Positions 7,789 through 14,917 of a DNA stretch of 17,857 nt are shown here, in pieces. This DNA comes from DATCIH01 sp036507955 (lineage in GTDB: Bacteria; Bacillota; Clostridia; Clostridiales; Clostridiaceae): NCBI GenBank assembly GCA_036507955.1, contig DATCIH010000111.1, forward strand, positions 1 through 17,857. Direction: 5' to 3'. Each line of letters opens with the position of its first letter. Positions within the stretch are counted from its first letter, which is position 1. The position numbers and the translations under genes are program-made. The notes below the pieces were generated by a model. The model was not told the DNA's origin. It saw nothing but the letters and a program-made list of their open reading frames with translations, and searched no databases.

Positions 7789-10700
7789 ATGGATAAATAT
7801 CTACCTGAAGGATATGTATTAAAATTTAATAATCGCCCTGGAGACTATACAGTTGTTAAAGTGATAGGTAAAGGGACTTCGTCTGTTGCATATCGGGCAA
7901 AATATACGGATCAGGATGGTCTCGATTCATTTCATATTCTTAAAGAATATAATCCGTGCTATGTAAATTTAACCCGAGATGATGATGGCACTATGAACTG
8001 TTCTGAAAATGATAGAAATAAATTTGACACGGGGTTGTCTCAATTTATTTCTGGATACAAAAGACAATCTGAGTTGAGAAATATTGAAAAAATGACAAAT
8101 CAGACCCCTCCTATTCAGGGCATTTTTGAAGCAAATAATACAAAGTACATGGATGTTTCGTGTTATACAGGAAAGACCTATGATGACTTAAATGTGTTTA
8201 ATTTGTTTGACCGCATGAAAATCTGCTTATCAGTTGCAAAGCTTGTCCAGTATTATCATGAAGCTGGTTATTTGTGCTTGGATATTAAGCCTGAAAACAT
8301 ATTTATTATGCGGGGAACCATGGAAATGCTACAGTTTATTGACTTCGATAGTGTACGAATGAAATCGGAAATCACTTTCGGAAACTCTTTGTCATATACT
8401 AAGGCTTGGGCAGCACCAGAGCAAGTCAACCCTGGTGGATGGAGTGAAATATCTGAGGCTTCAGATATTTATACAGTCGGAGAACTTATTTTTTGGTCAG
8501 TTTTTGAGCGTCACTCACGGGTGCAGGAACACCGCCGGTTTTCTTGTTATCCCTTTGCAGAAGGTGCCTTCGCAAAAGAAATGTCGTCTCAAGTTCAGAT
8601 GTTGCTATCGGATATTTTTCATAATTCTTTGAGATCATCTGCTAAGAATAGATACTCATCAATGGACCAATTGATTACTAGTCTAAATAAAGTAGTAAAT
8701 GAGTTGTTGCCTAATAAAGAATATATAATTAATTCAAATGTGCATCCGAAAGATTTTTTCGTTGGCCGAGATGAGGAAATGAATGAAATCGAGTTATATT
8801 TGCGAGAGAAAAAATTGGTTTTTCTTTCAGGTATAGGGGGCATTGGGAAAAGTGAAATTGCCAAGTATTATCTAACTGCACATAAGGACGAATATAGAAA
8901 AGTCTTATATATGACCTATGAAGGTGATTTGGAAACTATGATTTGCCAGGAGGATTCGGTTGAGATAGCCAATTTTGGACGAATTCAAGACGAAACAGAT
9001 CATAAGTATTGTCAGCGTAAGTTGCATAAAATAAAGGAACTACTAGAGGGAGAAAATCTAATTATTATAGATAATCTTGATATCCAGATAGAAAATATCG
9101 ATCATCATGAGGTTTGGGAATATTTATTAACATTGTCATGTAGTATTTTGATTACAACAAGATGTAATCAAGCGGAGTATAAGGATATTATTATTCAAGA
9201 GCTATCGGGTATTGGGTATTTGAAATCTATCTTTTCATATTATTGCACGTTTGAGAAAGAACAGACTGTTCATGTTGAAGAAATAATAGAAAAAAGGTTG
9301 GGCAAAAACACACTTTTAGTCGAATTGATTGCAAAGCAAACGAAAGCAGAATTCTTGACTCCTCTTGCAATCAATGAAAGACTACGAGAATTTGGAATTT
9401 TAAGTTTCAATCAAGAAAATGTTAAACTTTTGAAGGATGGAAGTAGTCAAAGTGTTCCTGTGGCAGAACATGTACAAAAGATTTTCTCAATGTCATCAAT
9501 GAGTTTTGAGCAACAGTTAATGTTAGTTCAATTAGCATTCATGCCATTGAATGGAGTTAAGGCTAATGTGTTTAGCAGATTTTACTCTCTAAAAAATCAT
9601 AATGATTTGAACTGGCTTATGAATAATGGGTGGGTAAATTGTTGTAGAACGGATAATAATATTCTTAGCGTACATCCTATTATAGCAAGCGTTGCGGTAG
9701 ATATTTTAAAAAACAATAAAAAATTGCAGGAACATTTTTACGTAACCGCGCTGGTTGCAATGAGAAAGGGTTATGATGATAGTGGTGAGAATCAAAGTAT
9801 ATACAACTTGAGTAATGAAGAAAATGCTATTGTTATAGATTTTTTGAATAGTAAGCTTAAACTGCAAGAAAATATCCATAATGGACTGATACATAAAATA
9901 AGAAACAATGATGACAGCAGTGAGAGCCAAAGTATATCTGATTCGAGCATTTTGAGACTTGAAGAGACTATAATCCATGATGTAAAAAAGTTTGTTTTAG
10001 AGATGATCTTTGAAAAAACAGATATTGATCAGAAAGATTATGTTTTTATCTGTAATTCAATTGCTAATTTAATTGAAAAGTATTCTTTAAAATCTACAAT
10101 GGCTGCGGAGTACATTATTCAGTATGTGGATTGGTTTATAAAATATGGAAATATAGAGAAAAAATCTGAGTTAATGGAGTATGTCATTACTATTTATCAG
10201 TTTATCAATTCGGTAGGTGTTTTTTGTCCGGATGAAGAGAAAGCATGGGATCAATATGTTAATGTTTTGATAGTTAACGAAAAAAAAGAGATATGCATCA
10301 AAATTTCTAAGGAGCACTTGAATGAATCTAGAAAAGCAAAGGACTGGTATTGGGCTGGATGCTGGTGTGCAAATTTAGTTAAATTATATCAAGATGAAGA
10401 AGACACATTTCAAGCAAATAAGTATGAACTAATGATTGGCTTTTATTCTTATAGATTAATGCAAGAGAGAAAAACAATTGAATGTAAATACCGTAATGAG
10501 CTAATTAAAGATAAGATGATAGATTTTGATTATTATACTAACGAAAACAACAGTATTTTGTTAGTTTTACGGTTCGCCGATATTCAAGAAAAGAAAAGTG
10601 ATTTGATTCCGGCATTTTTTGACAATTCAGCAGTATCTATGTTACACAAAGCAATAGATTTCCGAGAACGATATGAAACTGAAAAATCTCTAAAACCTAC

Positions 10701-11391
10701 AATCAATAGTATAAAGATAAGGATTAATAGAGCAAAGATATGCATTCGCAGACATAATTATGAAGAAGCAAATAAAATATTACACCAAATTATTGAGTTA
10801 TATCAAGGTGGGAACTATAACATGACCATTGGTTTATTAGAGGCACATGAACTGTTAGGTGACATTGCTATCCTTGAAGAAAAATATACAATTGCAGAAG
10901 AAGAATTCGATTTATGCTTAGAAATTAGTAAAGTTCTTAATATTCAAGATGAGTATTCATTCAAAATCAAATTGGGTAGTGTATACAATAAATTGGGAGA
11001 TTTGATTCGCTCTGAAAAACTCAATCTAGAAATCTTATCTGACCTTATATCAATCGATAGAGATTGTAAAAAACACCTTTTAGCAGATGCATATTTTAAC
11101 ATAGGAGATATGTATATGCTAAAAGGAGATTATCATTTGGCAATGAAACATTTTAGAAAAGCTGATTCAATATATGAAAAAGCAACAAGGCTTTTTAAAT
11201 ATAATAATATAGGGAGTGCTCGGTGTCATGTAAGGTTTACCGAAATTAGTATGAATAAGGGATTACCAGAAGATGCGACTAAATACCTTAAAACAGCATT
11301 GAAATTATTTGTGCAAATGTTAGGGAAAGATCATCCTGAAACGCTAGCATGTAAAGAAAAATTGGATCGTTATAAATCAAATTTCATATAA
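7789..11391 (+). CDS. Ser/Thr protein kinase - STAND (NB-ARC-like) NTPase - TPR fusion protein
   Basis: This is a 1200-aa signalling protein. The N-terminal kinase domain (about 15-305) has a glycine loop GKGTSS at 27-32, a candidate ATP lysine at 52 (ILKEY), a catalytic loop LDIKPEN at 164-170 with Asp165 and Asn170 (Cys-Leu replaces the usual His-Arg before Asp), DFD at 185-187 in place of DFG, and APE at 209-211. The STAND part starts with FVGRDEE at 324, followed by Walker A GIGGIGKS at 348-355, Walker B LIIIDNLD at 424-431 and ILITTR at 453-458. The C-terminal third (about 840-1190) consists of helical TPR-like repeats such as ADAYFNIGDMYMLKGDYHLA. The STAND-plus-repeat arrangement is typical of ligand-sensing switch ATPases, including bacterial anti-phage NLR-like proteins; the kinase probably passes on the signal. 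ATG 7789 is preferred because GGAGGG sits about eight bases upstream; ATG 7783 is too close. No membrane segment is seen. Its ligand is unknown. Confidence 0.9.
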   Translation: MDKYLPEGYVLKFNNRPGDYTVVKVIGKGTSSVAYRAKYTDQDGLDSFHILKEYNPCYVNLTRDDDGTMNCSENDRNKFDTGLSQFISGYKRQSELRNIEKMTNQTPPIQGIFEANNTKYMDVSCYTGKTYDDLNVFNLFDRMKICLSVAKLVQYYHEAGYLCLDIKPENIFIMRGTMEMLQFIDFDSVRMKSEITFGNSLSYTKAWAAPEQVNPGGWSEISEASDIYTVGELIFWSVFERHSRVQEHRRFSCYPFAEGAFAKEMSSQVQMLLSDIFHNSLRSSAKNRYSSMDQLITSLNKVVNELLPNKEYIINSNVHPKDFFVGRDEEMNEIELYLREKKLVFLSGIGGIGKSEIAKYYLTAHKDEYRKVLYMTYEGDLETMICQEDSVEIANFGRIQDETDHKYCQRKLHKIKELLEGENLIIIDNLDIQIENIDHHEVWEYLLTLSCSILITTRCNQAEYKDIIIQELSGIGYLKSIFSYYCTFEKEQTVHVEEIIEKRLGKNTLLVELIAKQTKAEFLTPLAINERLREFGILSFNQENVKLLKDGSSQSVPVAEHVQKIFSMSSMSFEQQLMLVQLAFMPLNGVKANVFSRFYSLKNHNDLNWLMNNGWVNCCRTDNNILSVHPIIASVAVDILKNNKKLQEHFYVTALVAMRKGYDDSGENQSIYNLSNEENAIVIDFLNSKLKLQENIHNGLIHKIRNNDDSSESQSISDSSILRLEETIIHDVKKFVLEMIFEKTDIDQKDYVFICNSIANLIEKYSLKSTMAAEYIIQYVDWFIKYGNIEKKSELMEYVITIYQFINSVGVFCPDEEKAWDQYVNVLIVNEKKEICIKISKEHLNESRKAKDWYWAGCWCANLVKLYQDEEDTFQANKYELMIGFYSYRLMQERKTIECKYRNELIKDKMIDFDYYTNENNSILLVLRFADIQEKKSDLIPAFFDNSAVSMLHKAIDFRERYETEKSLKPTINSIKIRINRAKICIRRHNYEEANKILHQIIELYQGGNYNMTIGLLEAHELLGDIAILEEKYTIAEEEFDLCLEISKVLNIQDEYSFKIKLGSVYNKLGDLIRSEKLNLEILSDLISIDRDCKKHLLADAYFNIGDMYMLKGDYHLAMKHFRKADSIYEKATRLFKYNNIGSARCHVRFTEISMNKGLPEDATKYLKTALKLFVQMLGKDHPETLACKEKLDRYKSNFI
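9775..9951 (+). repeat. Short repeated segment inside the kinase-STAND gene
   Basis: A stretch of about 40 bases at 9775-9819 (encoding DDSGENQSIYNLSNEE) recurs in diverged form at 9910-9951 (DDSSESQSISDSSIL), 135 bp or 45 codons later and in frame. It lies between the NTPase part and the TPR-like part and may be a duplicated linker. Confidence 0.45.
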
Positions 11392-11411
11392 ATAGAATCA
11401 TTTGAGTAAGA

Positions 11412-11441
11412 AGTAGTAGGTAAAATTCCTGCTGCTTTTTT
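11412..11441 (+). terminator. Rho-independent terminator after kinase-STAND gene
   Basis: AGTAGTAGG at 11412-11420 pairs with CCTGCTGCT at 11428-11436 (including G-U pairs) around a 7-base loop, followed by a run of T. It ends 5 bp before the second copy of the 20-bp element, so the NERD gene is a separate transcription unit. Confidence 0.7.
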
Positions 11442-11445
11442 ATTT

Positions 11446-11487
11446 TGGAATCCATTTTTATAAACCAGAAAAATTGGATGGTAAGAT
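11446..11487 (+). promoter_or_regulatory. Shared 20-bp element plus -10, upstream of NERD gene
   Basis: This is the second exact copy of the 20-mer found at 7725-7744, here at 11446-11465, followed after 16 bases by TAAGAT at 11482-11487. It sits between the kinase-gene terminator and the NERD gene (start 11538), leaving about a 45-base leader. Its placement in both intergenic regions of the cluster argues for common control. Confidence 0.65.
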
Positions 11488-11537
11488 TAACTTGTAAACA
11501 AAAGCAAGATAGTGATTGAATAAATGGAGGAAAGAAA

Positions 11538-12584
11538 ATGAAGATTAATGAAAGAATTAAAGAAATTGAAACATCAATGAAGGCAATGCGAAAAGATGCG
11601 TATTACAAAAAAGAAATACTGCAAGAGCTGCTAGGTATTCAACATGAAATGGTAAATCATACATTTGATGAAAGACATGCTGAAAACATTAAATTGAGAT
11701 TAGCAGATGTAGCCCAACATTTGGAGCAGAAGAATCAGGAGTACGGAAATGTGGCTGAGGAGGCTCTTCAGAAATTTAAGGATGGCTGTAAGTATCTAGG
11801 TGGCATGATTGGAAGGGAGATAGCCGGAACTACTGGTGAAAAATTTGCGTTCAGAAGCCTTGAAACATTAAATACAGATCATATTATGCTACAGAATGTA
11901 GAACTTAAAAATGGAGAGAACAGAGCAGAATTAGATGCTGTAGTGATTACTTCTAAAGCGATTTTTCTCGTTGAAATAAAGAACTCAACTTACGATATGG
12001 TAATTGATGCCAAAGGTAATTATTACAGAGCACGTGGGTATATGGCTTTCGATTATAACATCGGTGAGAAAGTCAACAATAAGGAATACTTGCTACGAAC
12101 TGTAATTGATTCATCCTTGCTCAAAGATGGTAAGAAACAAATAAAGATTGTAAATCTAGTCGTGTTTGCAAACAGTAAAATAACCGTTGATAATCGTTAC
12201 AAATATGTACAGAGCTGTTTCTTAAGCCAGCTTCCACATATTATTGATGAGTATAGTGGAGATGATATTTATTCCAATGAGACTATGAGTAGTATTGCTC
12301 AGTGCATTCGCGTAGCTGAATGCACTGATACATATCCGATCGATTTTGATTTTGAGCAGTTTAGAAGGAATTTTGCAACTGTTATTGCAATGCTTGAGAA
12401 TGCAGCTGTATCAAAGGAAGAAATATTTCTCGAAAAGGAAGAGAAGGGGGTTAATCAGGAAGAAATTAGACATGTGGAAATTATGTCCCATATTTTCTCT
12501 CCTAAAAATGTAAAGTATGTCAGAACTGCAGCTGCAGTGGCAATTGGATTTTTTACAGCAGTCGCTACGATTAAGCACAATTAG
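11538..12584 (+). CDS. NERD-domain protein with C-terminal membrane anchor
   Basis: This 348-aa protein combines an N-terminal helical, probably coiled-coil region (1-80), a NERD (nuclease-related) domain, and one hydrophobic helix close to the C-terminus (about 329-345, AAAVAIGFFTAVATI). NERD hallmarks are GTTGEKFAFRSLETL with Glu101, RAELDAVVI with Asp133 and FLVEIKNS with Glu146 and Lys148, matching the E...D...ExK pattern of PD-(D/E)XK-like nucleases, so the catalytic set appears complete. The family is suspected to act on nucleic acid; activity is not demonstrable here. GGAGG precedes ATG 11538. The tail anchor would hold the domain at the inner face of the cytoplasmic membrane. It has its own copy of the cluster's 20-bp promoter element and a 16-bp gap to the DUF1232-like gene, suggesting it is the effector or partner of the kinase-STAND protein. 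Confidence 0.85.
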   Translation: MKINERIKEIETSMKAMRKDAYYKKEILQELLGIQHEMVNHTFDERHAENIKLRLADVAQHLEQKNQEYGNVAEEALQKFKDGCKYLGGMIGREIAGTTGEKFAFRSLETLNTDHIMLQNVELKNGENRAELDAVVITSKAIFLVEIKNSTYDMVIDAKGNYYRARGYMAFDYNIGEKVNNKEYLLRTVIDSSLLKDGKKQIKIVNLVVFANSKITVDNRYKYVQSCFLSQLPHIIDEYSGDDIYSNETMSSIAQCIRVAECTDTYPIDFDFEQFRRNFATVIAMLENAAVSKEEIFLEKEEKGVNQEEIRHVEIMSHIFSPKNVKYVRTAAAVAIGFFTAVATIKHN

Positions 12585-12600
12585 AATGGAGGTGTAAGCC

Positions 12601-12747
12601 ATGAACGATTTTATTAAAGCTTTAGTTTTGGTAGTTGTACTTATGTATATTGTGTCTCCTATCGATGCTGCTCCGGGACCTGTAGATGATATCATAGTAG
12701 CCATGATTGGAATTGCAGCGAAGAAAAAGTTGTCAGTTAATAAATAA
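12601..12747 (+). CDS. 48-aa membrane protein with minimal DUF1232-like motif
   Basis: ATG 12601 has GGAGGTG nine bases upstream and lies 16 bp after the NERD stop codon, so the two are one operon. The sequence LVLVVVLMYIVSPIDAAPGP followed by VDDIIVAMIGIAA resembles the core of DUF1232 (YkvA-type) domains: a hydrophobic helix, the SPID turn, then a DD-containing second hydrophobic helix. It is much shorter than usual members of that family. The charged C-terminus KKKLSVNK probably faces the cytoplasm. Possible roles are a membrane partner, pore or regulator of the anchored NERD protein; this is inference. The gene is small but has good coding signals and family similarity. Confidence 0.75.
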   Translation: MNDFIKALVLVVVLMYIVSPIDAAPGPVDDIIVAMIGIAAKKKLSVNK

Positions 12748-12784
12748 TATTCAGAGAGTTAAATAGTCTAGAAAGGAAGTTTTT

Positions 12785-12917
12785 ATGAGATTAATAAAAA
12801 ATGTAATGTTACAAATACTGGATAAAAATAATGATTTCAAGAGAAATACCAGATATGGCATTAGAAATCTTAGCTATACAAATCATTGATGGGTCTCAGA
12901 ATGATAATTATTTGTGA
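12785..12917 (+). pseudogene. Decayed small gene downstream of DUF1232-like gene
   Basis: ATG 12785 follows GAAAGGAAG and opens as MRLIKNVMLQILDKNNDF. The more protein-like continuation, EIPDMALEILAIQIIDGSQN, is in the +1 frame and stops at TGA 12915; the original frame ends at 12889. The simplest reading is a single-base frameshift near 12840. No family is recognised. Confidence 0.4.
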
Positions 12918-13010
12918 GATCAAAAGGAAAAAGATCGTGTGCTGACAGTCATTTTATGCATATGAATTTGAAATTTTTATAGTAAATGTTGCAGAAGTGC
13001 AAAAAACAAA

Positions 13011-13205
13011 ATGGTTGTATTGATGCAAAATATGTCAAGCGATTTCTTACTAGATGGAGTTGAAATAGGTAACCATCCTAGAGAGTTGACCAGGGTTGTA
13101 AAATGCATCAAATATTTTTCATATTGGGAAGATGGGGATTATGCTCACGCTTATATAACATGACCGCATTGCGGATATAAGAATATTCGAGATAATTTTA
13201 GTTAA
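13011..13205 (+). pseudogene. Small zinc-ribbon-like ORF with in-frame TGA
   Basis: ATG 13011 (or 13023) opens a frame with LLDGVEIGNHPRELTRVV and CIKYFSYWEDGDYAHAYIT, then TGA at 13161, followed by PHCGYKNIRDNFS and TAA at 13203. A Cys codon at the TGA would give a CPHCG zinc-ribbon motif, so I read this as a gene inactivated by a TGC-to-TGA change. The alternative of selenocysteine insertion is considered but not supported. No good ribosome binding site is visible. Confidence 0.4.
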
Positions 13206-13271
13206 AACGATGATTAATGGTATGGTGACTACTAGATTAAGTTAAGACTATACTAAAAAAATAGGAGGATA

Positions 13272-13721
13272 ATGAAAATGAAAAAACTGGCGATAATTAG
13301 CCTTTGCGTGGCCTTGCTCATAACAATATTTACTGGGTGTAGCTCCACACCAACAAGCTCGGGCAATGGCGGTAATACCCCTGAAAAGCAAATACCTGAC
13401 TTGATGGGTGAATGGAAACAAGAAAATAGCAAATCTGATGACTCTTATCAAGCTGCAACAATAATCGGTGATACGATTGCAATTTACTGGGTAAGTGATA
13501 ATGGCGACACAAAATCACTTTATTGGGCTGGTACCTTTGTCGCTGCAACAACTGCTAACGAAGCTTATTCGTGGACTTCGGAAAATGACCATAATAAAAC
13601 TGAAAGTGCTTTGCTCGCTTCGAGTGATGATACTAAAACTATGACATACCAAAATCATATATTAAGCTATAAAGTTTCCATTATGGGCACGACTACAACG
13701 GTTAAACTCAAAAAGCAATAA
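13272..13721 (+). CDS. Small secreted lipoprotein of unknown function
   Basis: This 149-aa protein begins with a lipoprotein signal: MKMKK, a hydrophobic stretch, and the lipobox FTGC with Cys at about 23, so it should be lipidated and held on the outer face of the cytoplasmic membrane. A Ser/Thr/Gly/Asn-rich linker (SSTPTSSGNGGNT) follows. The rest looks like a compact beta-rich domain: LMGEWKQ, then TIIGDTIAIYWVSDNGDTK, LYWAGTFVAATT and a closing TTTTVKLKKQ strand. GGAGG lies directly before ATG 13272, with ATG 13278 as an alternative. It is a single gene with its own terminator. Similar small lipoproteins occur on clostridial phages and integrative elements, and some phage lipoproteins block superinfection, but no motif here shows that function. 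Confidence 0.8.
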   Translation: MKMKKLAIISLCVALLITIFTGCSSTPTSSGNGGNTPEKQIPDLMGEWKQENSKSDDSYQAATIIGDTIAIYWVSDNGDTKSLYWAGTFVAATTANEAYSWTSENDHNKTESALLASSDDTKTMTYQNHILSYKVSIMGTTTTVKLKKQ

Positions 13722-13891
13722 AAATGAAAACAAAAATAGGAGAGGGATTTTGTGCATAACCTCATCCAATAAGCAAAATGCTACAGTTGAATTAACATAA
13801 TTTTATACTCAGTTATTTCATATTTTTTATAATAAGCGAATTAAGTGAAATTAAAAATTTATGTCTAATTAAATATTATAAGATAAGAATA

Positions 13892-13925
13892 GGCAGAAGG
13901 TTCATCAAATCCTCTGCCCATTTTA
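13892..13925 (+). terminator. Terminator between lipoprotein gene and integrase remnant
   Basis: GGCAGAAGG at 13892-13900 and CCTCTGCC at 13911-13918 form a stem with one bulged A, a 10-base loop and a following TTTT. It lies between convergent genes and may act in both directions. Confidence 0.6.
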
Positions 13926-14024
13926 ATGTTAAAATATATGATAGTTGTTGTGTTAATTATGATATATGTACCTCAAAACCGAACCGGTGCACATAAAAGG
14001 ATCTGCCTACTTTTAGGGTTATCT

Positions 14025-14594
14025 TTAATTCTCATCTTCAGGCGACTTCTTGTTAAAATGATTTTCAAATTTATCAGCTGCCACCATGTGGGCGCTTTGC
14101 AGGGCATGTGCATATATGTCCATAGTGGTTGAAGTTCTAGAATGACCAAGGCGTTTAGATACTGCGCTAGATCCCATATTTTGATTAATTAATATCGTTG
14201 CAGATGTGTGTCCAAGCCCGTTGAAAATTACCTCCCTAAGCAAATATTCCTGTTTCACTTCTTTAGGAATTGTTTCATCCATCATTATGGATTCATTGTG
14301 TCTACGAATAAAGTTTAAAAACCATTTGGAGATAGTGCTGGGGAATATTGGACTCCGATCAAGCACTGTAAACATAGCATTACAATTATGCCATAAATCA
14401 CCAAGGTCTTGTTTTACTTTCGTTTGCCATTCCTCATATTCTTTTAACATTGATAATGCTATGGGAGGAAGAGAAATAATCCTTGTAGTACCTGTTTTTG
14501 TTGATTTAACAAAGGTCGCTCGGCCAGGCAAATGCTGAAGAGATTTATCTATATTTAGTAAGTGGCGATCATAATCTATATCATTCTGATAAAG
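14025..14594 (-). pseudogene. Truncated tyrosine recombinase (phage-type integrase), catalytic residues lost
   Basis: On the minus strand this encodes the C-terminal catalytic region of a phage/ICE-type tyrosine integrase, the enzyme that inserts elements at tRNA att sites. Landmarks are NDIDYDRHLLNIDKSLQHLP before the KTGTTRIISLP strand, GHTSATILINQNMGSSAVSK, then RLGHSRTSTTMDIYAHAL with the nucleophile Tyr. Compared with the family consensus HxLRHT, the box reads NGLGHT, so both catalytic His and Arg are replaced. The N-terminal DNA-binding domains and the first catalytic Arg (RxGE box) are absent: the frame reaches a stop at 14613. The only start codon in the longest uninterrupted part is TTG 14531, with no clear RBS. 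The gene points away from att copy 3, at the normal place for the integrase of element B. Confidence 0.85.
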
Positions 14595-14729
14595 GTGGAT
14601 ATTGGGAGTTAATTAAAAAGTAAAAATCACCAGTTATTAGTGATCGTAATATATAATGGGAAGGCATATATAATCTCAGACGACGAAGATTTTGCTAAAA
14701 ATTTTAATTCTAAAGTATTAATAAATTAA
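14540..14729 (+). pseudogene. 3' remnant of a plus-strand gene abutting the integrase remnant
   Basis: Two plus-strand frames joined by a shift in the run ttaaaaag near 14615 read HSDKGGYWELIKK and then NHQLLVIVIYNGKAYIISDD, ending EDFAKNFNSKVLIN with TAA at 14727. The AYIISDDEDF end faintly resembles the C-terminal part of PIN-like proteins, which I do not claim. The part before about 14590 overlaps the antisense integrase remnant and may be coincidence. It suggests a deletion or recombination junction near 14590-14610. Confidence 0.3.
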
Positions 14730-14731
14730 AG

Positions 14732-14751
14732 TGTTGGCAGATTTGTTGGCA
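14732..14751 (+). repeat. Paired tgttggca repeats near att copy 3
   Basis: tgttggca occurs at 14732-14739 and 14744-14751, a 12-bp period, about 125 bp left of the third att core. Paired repeats of this size are a common form of integrase arm-type sites. Confidence 0.4.
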
Positions 14752-14872
14752 AAATTATAAATCATCAACAATTCTTTAATAACACAACAAAGCTTTAACC
14801 CGTTAAGAATCAACGTATCGAAGCTTGTCTAGATTTATTGAACTAACAGAAAGCTATAAGGATAATATCTAC

Positions 14873-14913
14873 GAACCGGTCGGCCGGGGGTTCGAATCCC
14901 TTCTATCGCACCA
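14873..14913 (+). other. att-like tRNA 3'-end fragment, copy 3
   Basis: This is identical to 4300-4340 from gaaccggt through CCA (14911-14913). Its left neighbour differs from copies 1 and 2 and places CTACGAA, a possible Arg (ACG) anticodon loop, at the border (14869-14875). No D-arm or 5' acceptor strand precedes it, so it is an att remnant, here the right boundary of element B. Confidence 0.8.
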
Positions 14914-14917
14914 TAAG

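Larger units (their letters stand above)
4326..14899. mobile_element. Element B: 10.6-kb att-bounded island carrying putative defence genes
   Basis: This is bounded by att copies 2 and 3. A remnant tyrosine integrase faces inward near the right boundary, the usual position for an integrase relative to its attachment site. Cargo is an EEP-family enzyme, the kinase-STAND/NERD cluster, decayed small genes and a lipoprotein gene. Loss of catalytic residues in the integrase and the decayed genes indicate that the island is fixed. Element limits are inferred from repeat boundaries. Confidence 0.6.

Noticed and set aside
12411..12704. 97-codon minus-strand open frame
   Set aside because: It is antisense to the end of the NERD gene and to the DUF1232-like gene, both of which have RBS and family motifs.
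13161..13205. Selenocysteine insertion at TGA 13161
   Set aside because: The 4-bp stem after the TGA is much smaller than bacterial SECIS elements, no RBS supports the gene, and neighbouring ORFs are also decayed.
13973..13990. Fourth att core (gaaccggt at about 13981)
   Set aside because: Only about nine bases match the core; the palindrome ACCGGT is likely to recur by chance and no T-arm follows.
13926..14132. Plus-strand small ORF at the end of the integrase remnant
   Set aside because: It overlaps the integrase 3' end antisense and has no RBS.
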